This document shows, one piece after another, positions 23,205-33,100 of a stretch of DNA of 64,000 bases. The DNA comes from Ceratotherium simum simum (lineage: Eukaryota > Chordata > Mammalia > Perissodactyla > Rhinocerotidae). Below the pieces are notes generated by a model, which had not been told where the DNA came from, did not search any database, and saw only the letters and a list, made by a program, of their open reading frames with translations. Positions within the stretch are counted from its first letter, which is position 1; each line of letters begins with the position of its first letter. Location: assembly GCF_000283155.1 (NCBI RefSeq), contig NW_004454170.1, positions 13,241,142 to 13,305,141 on the forward strand, written 5' to 3'. The translations under genes and the position numbers were made by a program.

Positions 23205-24035
23205 TGTTTGGCCGCTCCATTGACCTACAGCCACCAGCACACAAAGAAATATAAAGCTGCTTTCTGTGTGGTGGGAACTGGCCTTTCTCCCACGGAGAGA
23301 GTTGCAAGTTGTAACATTTCAAGGCTCTTGGAGCGTCGTAGCACGGGATGGACTGGCCATCTGTGCCGGGCTAGGACGATAACCAAAGAGAACAATGCAC
23401 GTACACAATTACTGGGCTGGGACATTAGCCAGAGGGCTCAGTGCACGTACACCACTGATAACCATTTGTGCATGGAAACACTAAATGCTTGCTCTGCAAA
23501 CTCTGCAATTGCTCACTCTGAAAATTACTGATGGTATAAAAACTGCTGGAAACTGAGACCCGGTGAGAGTTCCACCCGTGGAAGGGACGCCTTGCCCAGG
23601 ACGTGTGATCCTTGCCCAGCCGTGTCGATTGACAGGGCTCTCCCGGCAGTGGGGCGTGGATGTTGTGAGTAATTGATTTATTGTGAAGTAATTGATCTGA
23701 TGTGTTCTCTTTTCGGTCAACCTGGTGTTTCTCTTTCCAGTTGATTTGTGTCATTTCCCTTCAGTCGATCTGGTGTTTCCCTTTACGATCGATCTGATGT
23801 TTTTCCCTCTTATTATATGACCTATTCTGATCTGCTGCTATCTCAGCCGACGTGGATGTTTTCCCTTTCCAGTCGAGCTGGTGTTTTTTCCCTCTTATTA
23901 TTTGACCTATTCGCATCTGTTTGCGGACTATCGCCTTTACTATCCTCTATATAATAAAATATACCTTCGGTCCATTTGTTTGGAGTGGAAAGTTTCTTTT
24001 ACGTCTCCAATCGAATCCCCGAACCTCTCATAACA
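23205..24035 (+). mobile_element. Solo LTR of an endogenous retrovirus (831 bp)
   Basis: The segment runs from TGTTTGGCC to ATAACA, giving the expected TG...CA ends, and carries a TATA box (GGTATAAAAACTG, about 23534) and a poly(A) signal (ATAATAAAATATACC, about 23950). It interrupts a MIR element whose two halves resume cleanly on either side, so it is an insertion. No internal viral genes flank it, hence a solo LTR. A perfect 4-6 bp target duplication is not obvious. From TATA to poly(A) signal is about 415 bp, implying a long R region, and much of it is degenerate repeats of CTGGTGTTTCCCTTTCCAGT type. The family was not identified. Confidence 0.8.
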
Positions 24036-24115
24036 CTTATCCAAGTGGCAAAGGTGGGATTTAAACTTAGGCAGTCCAGCTCTAGAATTCATGCCCTTAA
24101 ACACTACGCTCATAC
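24036..24115 (-). repeat. MIR SINE, part 2 (after LTR)
   Basis: Continues the same MIR copy: AAGTGGCAAAGGTGGGATTT, then GGCAGTCCAGCTCTAGAA and a CTTAAACACTACGCT end. Confidence 0.75.
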
Positions 24116-26029
24116 CAAGGATTCATACCCAGTCTCTCAATTAAACCTTTACTGAGGGTAACTCCTGTTCTGCTCTCTCTCCAGTTTGTGGATGAGAACC
24201 AATATATTCCTCTTACTGGCTCACACTCCTTTGATTTTGAGTTTCTGTAGCTTAAAACCAAAGATGCTGAATAAAAGAGCAAGGCAATAATGAATGATGA
24301 CCTCAAGGAGTCTACATACAGTGTGAGACAAAAATATAAAAAGATAATATTCAAGAAAGCTATAAAATAGAGAGTCTGTAGGAACACTGTTGCAGCATTC
24401 TGAACAGCGAGAATAGTCATTTGAGTTCTGTAAAAAATTTCAATCTTTTTTAGTACAACAAAGTGAAGGCAACTATAGATGTGCTGGGATGGTATATCTG
24501 ACACCAGTAATCTTCAAGTCACAGTGATTTTGCATTACTCTAAAACTAAAGATCAGAGAATTGGTTCCAGTTTGAAACGGCCTATGGGATGCTGTTTTTT
24601 CAAAGAGCCTGTTCAGTTTTGTCTCAAAATGCACTAAATTTCTTCCTAGCTCTTTTCTGAAAATTGTGCAAGTAAATTGGGTTTGCCCACCTTTTTTGAG
24701 ACTAAGTCTAGAACTGCCTGTCTAAATCATTAATGCTTCTATAAAGTTAAGGAGTTTCCACTTTTAGTAGTGCCTTAAGGTATGCATTTCTGTGTACTAA
24801 ACTTTCCTCTACTTCATCATGCTATTCTACCCCTTTTCCTTCTGCCCTAATAATTTCTTAATTCTTGCAAGAAATAGCAGTGACAGTGACTCCAAAGTTA
24901 GAATATGCAACTTTCTAATCTTATTTTTTCCAAAGTATCACCTACTAGCCATGTAAATGTGTAAGAAACTGAATGTAATAGGAAGATGAAATTCTATTAG
25001 ATTATGAAATCTGGTTGAATGTTAGATAATTTTCTTTTTCTGTAGTGCTCCTTCAAAACTTTTAAATGTAGCCAACCATACTTTATAAAGGACACTACAA
25101 AAACATAGACCTTGCCTTATACAGTTCAATTTTTCCTGACATGTACATCAGTAGAAGCTTTGCAAGTTGCCCAAGCACTGTGACTTGGGATAACTCATCC
25201 TCCCTGGACTCTGGGTTCCTAGGCTACAAAACAAAGAATATGGATCACAACAGGTCTGAAAACCTATCTAATTTTAGGGTTCTATGAGTCCAAGTACAGA
25301 ATACCAGAATTTTCCAAATCGTAGATCAAAAATATGATAATATTGTGGGCCTAGCACACAGTACAGTACTGCACATACCAGCCACTTCAATTGAAGTGCT
25401 TCTATAAAATATTTTGGGGAATAATCAACCTTAAGCTCCTTACTGATATTCACAAAAAGCTGCGACTGTGGGAATTACAGGCAGGACGACATTAGGAGTG
25501 CTTTATTTTCAATAAAGAATTTAATAAATTCTTTTAGAAGAGTAATGGAACCTGCAACAATCTACAGATGCAGTTTAGAAGTCACAGAATTACGTCTGGA
25601 AACAAGTAGTCCTGTTACGGTGGCCGAGTGAGCAGTGGCTTTTAAGAATGTGTTTAAAAACTTTGGTTACAACAGTTTTTCAATTTAAAAAATATAAACG
25701 TAAGGTAACATTTTCTGCAATATTACCTTAAAACAAAGCCTACACTCAAACTCCTCCCGGTTTCTTTAAATCCTCTTCCTGAACAATGAACGGGGCTCCT
25801 TAAATTCCTGCTGCATCACCGTTATCCACCCTGCGCTCCCCCCCACCCTCCAAAAGGCATTTAAGTGCACCTTTTAAAATAAGGTAAGTTTGTCATGACT
25901 GGACTTGAGTGAGCTGTGCCGGAGTGTCTGTCCATATGTTTCTTACACCCCGTCTTTTTCTTCCTTGCAAACGAAGGTCTCGGTGCCTGAGTGCACACAT
26001 TCAACCCTCACGCCCTGAGGTTCACTCAC
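24116..26029 (-). other. ODR4 intron 1
   Basis: Runs from the MIR/LTR block to the likely exon 1 donor. No gene or clear repeat seen; G+C rises toward the promoter. Confidence 0.6.
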
Positions 26030-26400
26030 CTGTACTTAGAATGTGCACGCGTGGCAGACAAGTCCGTTCAACAGTCAGTCCGCCTGAAAAGCGAGTTTAG
26101 GGCGCAAACACCAGCCTCCAGGCGCCAGATTCCCTTCGGGTCCCAATTCGACAGCCCATGAGTTCATCAGAAAGCGACGGACTGCCCACACTTCACTTCC
26201 CACTCCAAACCCAGGGTCTCTGGAGTCAGGTGGCGCAGACTGATGACGCGCGCTGCCCCCCCTCCTTTTACCGCAGCGCCTCAGCCAAAGCGACTGCGGT
26301 TGCCACCCCGCCCCCTTGCGGGCGCCATTGAGAGCGTGGCGGTAACCTGGCGCCTGCCGTCCAGCCCTGTCGAGACCGATGCCCTCTAGTGGCTCAGTGT
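26030..26400 (-). other. ODR4: ODR4 probable non-coding exon 1 (5' end approximate)
   Basis: On the minus strand a perfect donor, ACAG|GTGAGT, lies at 26030/26029 just inside the CpG-rich region. Coding exon 2 at 22438 has an acceptor followed by 22 untranslated bases before the ATG, so an upstream untranslated exon is required. This is the best candidate I see. The transcription start cannot be read from sequence; 26400 is only an indicative limit. Confidence 0.55.
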
Positions 26401-26618
26401 CCAGAAGCCGCCAAAGAGGACGCCCCATGGCATCCCGGAGCTTTGACGGTAAGGTCGCCCTGCTCTTCATAGAGGGACGGGGGTTGTCGAGTACTGTGTG
26501 GCGCCACCTCGCGGACAGTGGTCACGCGGCCGGGCGGGGAGAGCCGGCGGGGCGGGGAGAAAAGAGGAAGCGGAACGGGTGGTGCGGCGTTGCGCTCACG
26601 GAAGGGATTGAGGAAAAC

Positions 26619-26637
26619 ACTACGTTTCCCAGAGGCC
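26619..26637 (+). promoter_or_regulatory. ACTAYRNNNCCCR box 1 (ZNF143/THAP11-type)
   Basis: ACTACGTTTCCCAGAGGCC fits the mammalian promoter consensus ACTAYRNNNCCCR exactly at its core. This motif is associated with ZNF143 and THAP11/HCFC1. First of three similar boxes. Confidence 0.6.
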
Positions 26638-26709
26638 TGCGAGGCTTGAAGTGGGGGGAAAGGGGAGCCGGAAATCGGAGTGCCCGACAGGGTCAGAGGC
26701 CGCCTCTGA

Positions 26710-26728
26710 ACTCGGATTCCCAGGGTGC
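26710..26728 (+). promoter_or_regulatory. ACTAYRNNNCCCR-like box 2
   Basis: ACTCGGATTCCCAGGGTGC departs from the core at position 4 (C for A) and at position 5 (G where a pyrimidine is expected), but keeps ATTCCCAG and a GTGC end resembling the longer ZNF143-type site. It begins 91 bp after box 1. Confidence 0.45.
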
Positions 26729-26801
26729 ACAGCTGCTGGCGGCTGCGCGCGCACCTCGGGCGCGGGCGTTGGAGCGCCTTTGGTGCCGCCGCTATCAGAG
26801 G

Positions 26802-26820
26802 ACTCGATTTCCCAGGGTCC
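26802..26820 (+). promoter_or_regulatory. ACTAYRNNNCCCR-like box 3
   Basis: ACTCGATTTCCCAGGGTCC has the same departures at positions 4 and 5 as box 2 and begins 92 bp after it. Confidence 0.4.
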
Positions 26821-26973
26821 CGCCGCGGGAGTCCCCGGCGGGCTGGCGCGCGCGAGCCGCTGAGCGAGGCGACGGAGGCGGCCGCCCAGGCTTCTGGGTC
26901 CTCTTGGTCTTCGCCTTTCTTCTCGGTTTCTGCTCCGTCGGCCGCTGCCGCCGCGGCCCCCGGCCCGAGCGAC

Positions 26974-27124
26974 ATGGCGGCGGTGTTGCAGCAAGTCCTG
27001 GAACGCGCGGAGCTGAACAAGCTGCCCAAGTCCGTCCAGAACAAACTTGAGAAGTTCCTTGCTGACCAGCAGTCCGAGATCGACGGCCTGAAGGGGCGGC
27101 ACGAGAAATTTAAGGTGGAGAGCG
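26974..27124 (+). CDS. TPR: TPR exon 1
   Basis: Residues 1-50 plus one base. Start context GCGACATGG; codes [20 protein letters not shown]; donor GCG|GTAAGT. Confidence 0.96.
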
Positions 27125-30100
27125 GTAAGTGCCACGCTCTTCCCGCCCCGGGTTCTGGGCCCGACTCCGCCGCTGTGGCTGGGCTTCTCCCCTCGCAAGC
27201 GCGCGGTCTGCCCACGACTCCCCGGGGGCATCGCTGCCCGGCCCCCCGGGGTCCCGAGGCCTGCCCTTACCCGCTGCTCTCCCAGTCTGATGCCGAGGAG
27301 GCTTTTGTTTGTTTAAATGTGAATCCACATTTAGTTCCGTTTTCCCTGTCATTAGGGTGGTCTCGTATCTGGACACAACGTTGTCCGGCAAACAGAAATG
27401 GTGAAGAATTGGGTCTGTTGCAACCAGACTGGCGAGAGTATGCGACCCCTGTCTCTCTAAGGCTAGAGTACCCTGTCTGTACGTTGCACGTAAGATGGTA
27501 GTAATTTCCGCTCAGCCTTCAAGTCGCCTGCCTTCAAAGGCCTTTGTCTAATTGACGCCTTGGTGCACTTGTTCTGAGTGTGAGTGTGGGTGTGTGTGTG
27601 TGTGTCGCTGTGCTCCGGTAACGAGGTAGATGTTCACAGAAATGAGGAGGCGCATCAGACGGCGCTGCAAACACAGTGAACGGGCAGTGAATAAGTTTAA
27701 TATATCGGGAATAAGTTTAATATATCGGAATTCTCCCTAAAAGTTGGAGTTTGATAGAAAATAGATTAAGACCTGTTTATAAATACCTACAGGAGGCCCA
27801 CAAATAAGAAAGTTACAGACACTAGTGACTTGAACATCCTTGAAGAAAGATTAAGAGCATAGTAATTACCATTAGTAACGCAAACTTTCTCTTGTGTGTC
27901 TTGGTTTACCGGTTGTGTGGGGGATTGGTACTGGTTTTTGCCAAGTTGATTGAAAATTCGGAAGAAGTTTTCACGTCAAAAAAATGTAATTATCAAGCAG
28001 AATTGATGTTGAAAACTAATTCTCTGAATCCCAACATGAATATAGTACACTGCCTTCTATTGATTTACACAGTAAATATTTAGTGTCTTCCCTGTGCCCG
28101 ATACTCTGCTGAACACTCTGCACTCTGTCCCTTCCCATGGGAAGTTAACACATTTATTTTTACATAAACTTGGTAATTTTGTGCTTTCAGGTATGATTTT
28201 GACTATTTTAATACAAGCCTTTTAAAGTAATGCAGTTTTTAATCTAAATAATATTTTCTCCCTTTGGTATTTTTTTTGGTCTGTTTTGCTAAGAAGTCTA
28301 CTGTTGTGTGGGAAAAATACTAAGATAAATAAGACATGTTGCTTGCCCTGAAGGAGTTCATAATCTTGTGAGATAGACAAGTAATTTGTAAAACCCCTTT
28401 AGGCTTTATTTTCTTTTGTCATGTATGTATAAGTCAGTTGGAAATGTTCATTAAAGTCCTTTTCAGTGCTCGATTTATCTCTAATCAAATTCTTATTTGG
28501 AGTGCAATTCTAATACTGTCTTAAATTTTAAAATCAAGTTATTAAAAATACGTAGCCGTATTGACAATGTGTGTACATATGTGTTTGATTTTATTTTTTA
28601 TTTGCTTTTCTGTAGAACAACAGTACTTCGAGATAGAGAAGAGGCTGTCCCACAGTCAGGAGAGACTTGTGAATGAAACCCGAGAGTGCCAAAGCTTTCG
28701 GCTTGAGCTAGAGAAGCTCAGTAAGTATTTAATTACATCTTTATAGTATTCTTGGAGTATTGAGATTTTCAGACGTTCCTTTGTATGCTTTGGAAACATT
28801 TACTTACTATATATGAAAATGTTGATTAAGTGACGTTGTGTTCATTTATGGTGATATTTTGATTTTTCACTCTGATAAAAACTTTGTAAGAACATAGGGC
28901 TTAATGATCAGGAGGCCTGGGTTCTAATTCTAATTGCTATTAAAAGCTCTTTTGCCATATGTAAATCATAACGTTGTGTGATTGTTGTTTATAAAATGGC
29001 TAGAACCACATGTCCGTATACTTAACGCAGCTGAACAGATCAAATGAGATGTTTGAATGCCTTTTGAAAAGGCTAAAGAATTATGCAACTGAAAAAGTAA
29101 TTAAAGAGAGTGACTTATTTTATGTTGTTGAAAAATTACAGCCTATCAGTTCTGTTACTATATTTATGTTTTAACTCTCTTTGTTATAATTTTTATAAAT
29201 ATTTATGAATCTCAGGATATTTCCTTTCTAAGGCCTAGTTCTTATGAAAGATAAGTAGCTGATTTTCTTCTTAATTTGTTTTCTTACATCATGAAGTCCT
29301 AGAAGGTACACAAGATCTTAGTTAAAGGTCCTGACATTTCCTGGGAGGATGATGTGTGTATTACGTGCAGTGTTTATAACAGAAGAAAGCAGGTTTCAGG
29401 AAAGATCTTTATAGAGTAGAGGCATAATATTTGTTATTAGATATAGCTGGATTTTAATTTGATGGGGAACACGGGAAACCATAATCAAGAGAATAGTTCA
29501 GACTTCAACCTTCTTTCTTAACTGATGTTTGCCCATCAGCTATTTGTTTGGGTTATAACTTTTTTCAGCTGATTTTGGCACATCTCATTTTTAAAACATA
29601 TGACATATTTCTATGATAGTATGTATACAGGTGTAGTGACAGCATAAATACTTATTTTTTTAATTATTTTTTTGGGGTCATATTGGCTTACAGCACTGTA
29701 TATATTTCAGGTGTACCTCACTACATTTCAATTTTTGTATAAACTGCGTTGTGTTTACTACCAACAGTCCAATTTTTACCTGTCACCATACGTATGTACC
29801 CCTTTACCCCTTTCGCCCTGCCCCCACCCCCTTCTCTCTGATAACCGCTAATCTGTTCTATCTATGTTTATTTGTTTATCTTCCACATATGAGTGAAATC
29901 ATACTGTATTTGTCTTTCTCTGTCTGACTTATTTCACTTAGCATAATACCCTCAAAGTCCACCAGTGTTGTTGCAAATGGCACGATTTTGTCTTTTTTAT
30001 GGCTGAGTAGTAGTCCATTGTATATATTGCCACATCTTCTTTATCCATCCATCTGTTGATGGGCACTTGGGTTGCTTCCACATCTTGGCTATTGTAAATA

Positions 30101-33100
30101 ATGCTGCGATGAATGTGGGGGTGCATATATCTTTTCAAATTATTGTATTTCATGTTCTTTGGATAAATACCCAGTAGTAGGATAGCTGGATCGTATGGTA
30201 TTTCTATTTTTAATTGTTTGGGAAGTCTCCATACTATTTTCCATAGTGGCTGCACCAGTTTGCATTCCCATCAACAGTGTATGAGGGTTCCCTTTTCTGC
30301 ACATCCTCTCCAACATTTCTTAATTCTTGTCTTGTTAATTACAGCAGTTCTAACGGTTGTGAGGTGACGTGTCATTGTAGTTTTGGTTTGCATTTCCCTA
30401 ATAAATAGTGACATTGAACATCTTTTCATTTGCCTGTTGGCCATCTGTATATCTTCTTTGGAAAAATATCTGTTCATATCCTCTGGCCATTTTTTGATAG
30501 GTGGTTCATTTTTTTTGTTATTGAGTTGTATGTGTTCTTTATATATTTTGGAAATTAACCTCTTGTCAGATATATGATTTACAAATATTTTCTCCCAGTT
30601 AGTGGGTTGTCTTTTTGTTTTGTTGATAGTTTCCTTTGCTATGCAGAAGATTTTTAGTCTGATGTAGTCCCGCTCGTTTATTTTTTCTTTTATTTCCCTT
30701 GCCTGAGTAGACATGGTATTCGAAAAGATACTGCTAAGACCATAAAGGGTCTTGATCATTGTTGGTCTTGTTGAGTAGCTTGATCGAGTTCATTATCTAT
30801 ATGTAGTAGTTTTTCCTTGGCATAATAAAAAGGTCTGTAGAACAGTGGTGCCAAAGAATTTCAAGAAAATGACTGTGATTAGTTTCTTTTATGAGATTTG
30901 GAAAAGGGAGAGGGAGAGGAAGATGAGGATAAACCTACACAGACATCTAATATGCCTTCTTGGGGTATATAGTTATGTTTGTATTTTTTAGTTTATCATT
31001 CTGGATCTGTGTTTGGAAAGCACTAAATAACATTAAAGCAAAATAGAAAATTTAGACTAATTTAGCGGGTTTTTTCTTTTAATAAGGCAATTGTTTAAAT
31101 AGAACTTAAGCTTGAAAGTAGTAATAATGTGTTTGTTCATTAAGTTGCTAGCACATAATATAGATATGAAGAAAGTTTCAAAAAGTATCCTCTTCCTAAT
31201 TATCTGCATGTGTTTAGAAGAGAAACTGTATAAGGAGAGATAGCCCATTATGAGTGGAGATTGTGGGATTGATAATTCAGTATCAAGCATAATTTTCTTT
31301 CCTCCATGTTAAAGGCTTTCTTTAGAGTGATAAACAAGGTGAATTACCCATTATTGTGGTTTACTCTGTATACATTTTATGTAATTTAAATGTTATTTAC
31401 TCTCTTGATCTTGTCTTTTTTTACTCGGTTTTTTTATTTGTAAGTATAATTCGCTGTTTTTTATGATTGGCTTAGAAGATGTCATTGAAAAATAAGGAAA
31501 TTAATAGTTGTATATGATTTTTCCTGTAAACGTTGGCTAGAATGATCACAAATATGATTTTGGAGACAGGATAGCATATTTAAAAGTTTGGTGTAGAAAT
31601 ACAGTAAATTTGGGATGTATTCCTGAATTTAGAATGCGATGTTATACATCTCAGCCTTTTTGAGACTCAGTTTCTTATTTAAAATGTGTATGGGTGGCAG
31701 TTGGATAAAAACTGGCATTGCAAGTTTTAAGCTTACATGTGTATGTTCATAAAATTCCTTTTATTCAGGCAATCAACTGAAGGCGCTAACTGAGAAAAAC
31801 AAAGAACTTGAAGTTGCTCAGGATCGCAATATTGCCATTCAGGTAAAAGTTATTCCTATGAATAGAATTAATTGTGACCATGTTACTTGAGGAAGTTTTC
31901 TATTCTGATTGTACTTATTAGTTATTTAGTCAACAGAAAGATAAAACAGATGTTCTTTGAGAGAAGCTACTAACAAAAGCATGTATACATAAATTCCTTA
32001 ATTGGGTCTTTATATGTTGTATTGATAGATTGGACATTCCTTTTACTCATTGGAACATATTGGTGCTTGATATAAAAAAACACTTACTTTTAGCTCTGTA
32101 GCTCTTAAATTGTGATTTTCCAAAAAATTCGAATTGTAAGTAAAGGGCTGTAGAATTTTAAGTAGGATAGATGTTCGTAGATCCATCTATCCAACCACCC
32201 ACTCACCCACTTACCTACTTACCTTCCTTCCTTTCTTTTAGAGATTATCTATTTAATGCTTGCTATTGCCCAGGCTTATTTTAAGTATTGTGATACAGTT
32301 GAGGATATGGGTGAATCCATATCTGAAATCATTTCCTTAGGGTAGTGATATAAGAATAACAAGATTGAATATGATCAGAAGGATTACTGACCAATTTGTT
32401 TAATAAAGTGGTCGTACTCAGTGATCCTTTAACCAGATAGAACTTTAGGCTCTTGCCATCACTTTTTTAAAATTTGCATTTGATTTGAGTTAAAAAATAC
32501 TTGATGTATAAAAGATACTTATAATGGGAAAGAGTGATAGACTTGACCAATATAAATTTAAAATTCTCTACATAAAAAGAACTGAAATGCAAATAAACTA
32601 CTAGAAATATTTTTTTCAATAAAAATATGACTATTTATATCCTTAATACGTGACTACTTTCAAATTATAAGAAAAATCATTCAAGGGGGATATAGGCAAA
32701 GGAATTAAAAGAAAAGAGACAGGAAGCTGCACAAATGGCCAGTGGCAATATGAAATTTGCTCTGCTTCACTTGTAATCAGAAAAATGCAGATAAAATAAT
32801 AATGTAATTGTTTTTCACCTCCTCATGTGAACATTGATTTCTTACTTTTTTGTTTTTAAGAATAATCTTCAATTGTGGCATGGGTGGCTTAGATTGGCAC
32901 TTATAACTCAAAGAAAAGCGTATAAATTGCCCTTGTCTTGCTGTAAAGCAATTTGACAAAATTTATAAGGGTCTTGAGTAATTCCATTTCTAGGAATCTT
33001 TCTTGAGAAATAATTTGAACCGAGGTGTATATGCAGTGATATTCATCGAAATTTTATTTTATAACAGCTTAAAATTAGAAGTAAGTTAAATGTCCTACAA

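Larger units (their letters stand above)
26240..27290. promoter_or_regulatory. CpG-rich divergent promoter of ODR4 and TPR
   Basis: A block of high G+C and CpG density separates the divergent gene starts. It contains GC boxes (CCCCGCCCCC near 26306, GGGCGGGGAG near 26533, GGGGCGGGGA near 26550), an ETS-like GCCGGAAAT at about 26668, a TGACGCG element near 26243 and GACATGGCGGCGG over the TPR start, which resembles a YY1 site. No TATA box stands out. It fits a housekeeping promoter. Boundaries are by eye. Confidence 0.8.
27125..28615 (+). other. TPR intron 1
   Basis: Begins in the CpG island; holds a TG microsatellite, the 20-bp duplication and an old-LINE-like patch (GTTGCTTGCCCTGAAGGAGT near 28340). 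Confidence 0.7.

Noticed and set aside
23208..23754. Overlapping open frames of 60-110 codons on both strands
   Set aside because: They lie within the solo LTR and do not resemble retroviral proteins; LTRs of this type are not coding.
26075..26470. 131-codon open frame on the minus strand in the CpG island
   Set aside because: It lies in the ODR4 5' region and stops before the likely exon 1 donor; composition is what high-G+C sequence gives by chance and I see no homology.
26379..27231. Several long overlapping open frames on both strands around the TPR start
   Set aside because: CpG-rich sequence has few stops. Only the frame containing [14 protein letters not shown] is supported; the rest read through promoter or intron 1.
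29938..30759. Open frames of 105 and 162 codons on the minus strand
   Set aside because: They are broken pieces of L1 ORF2, not host genes.
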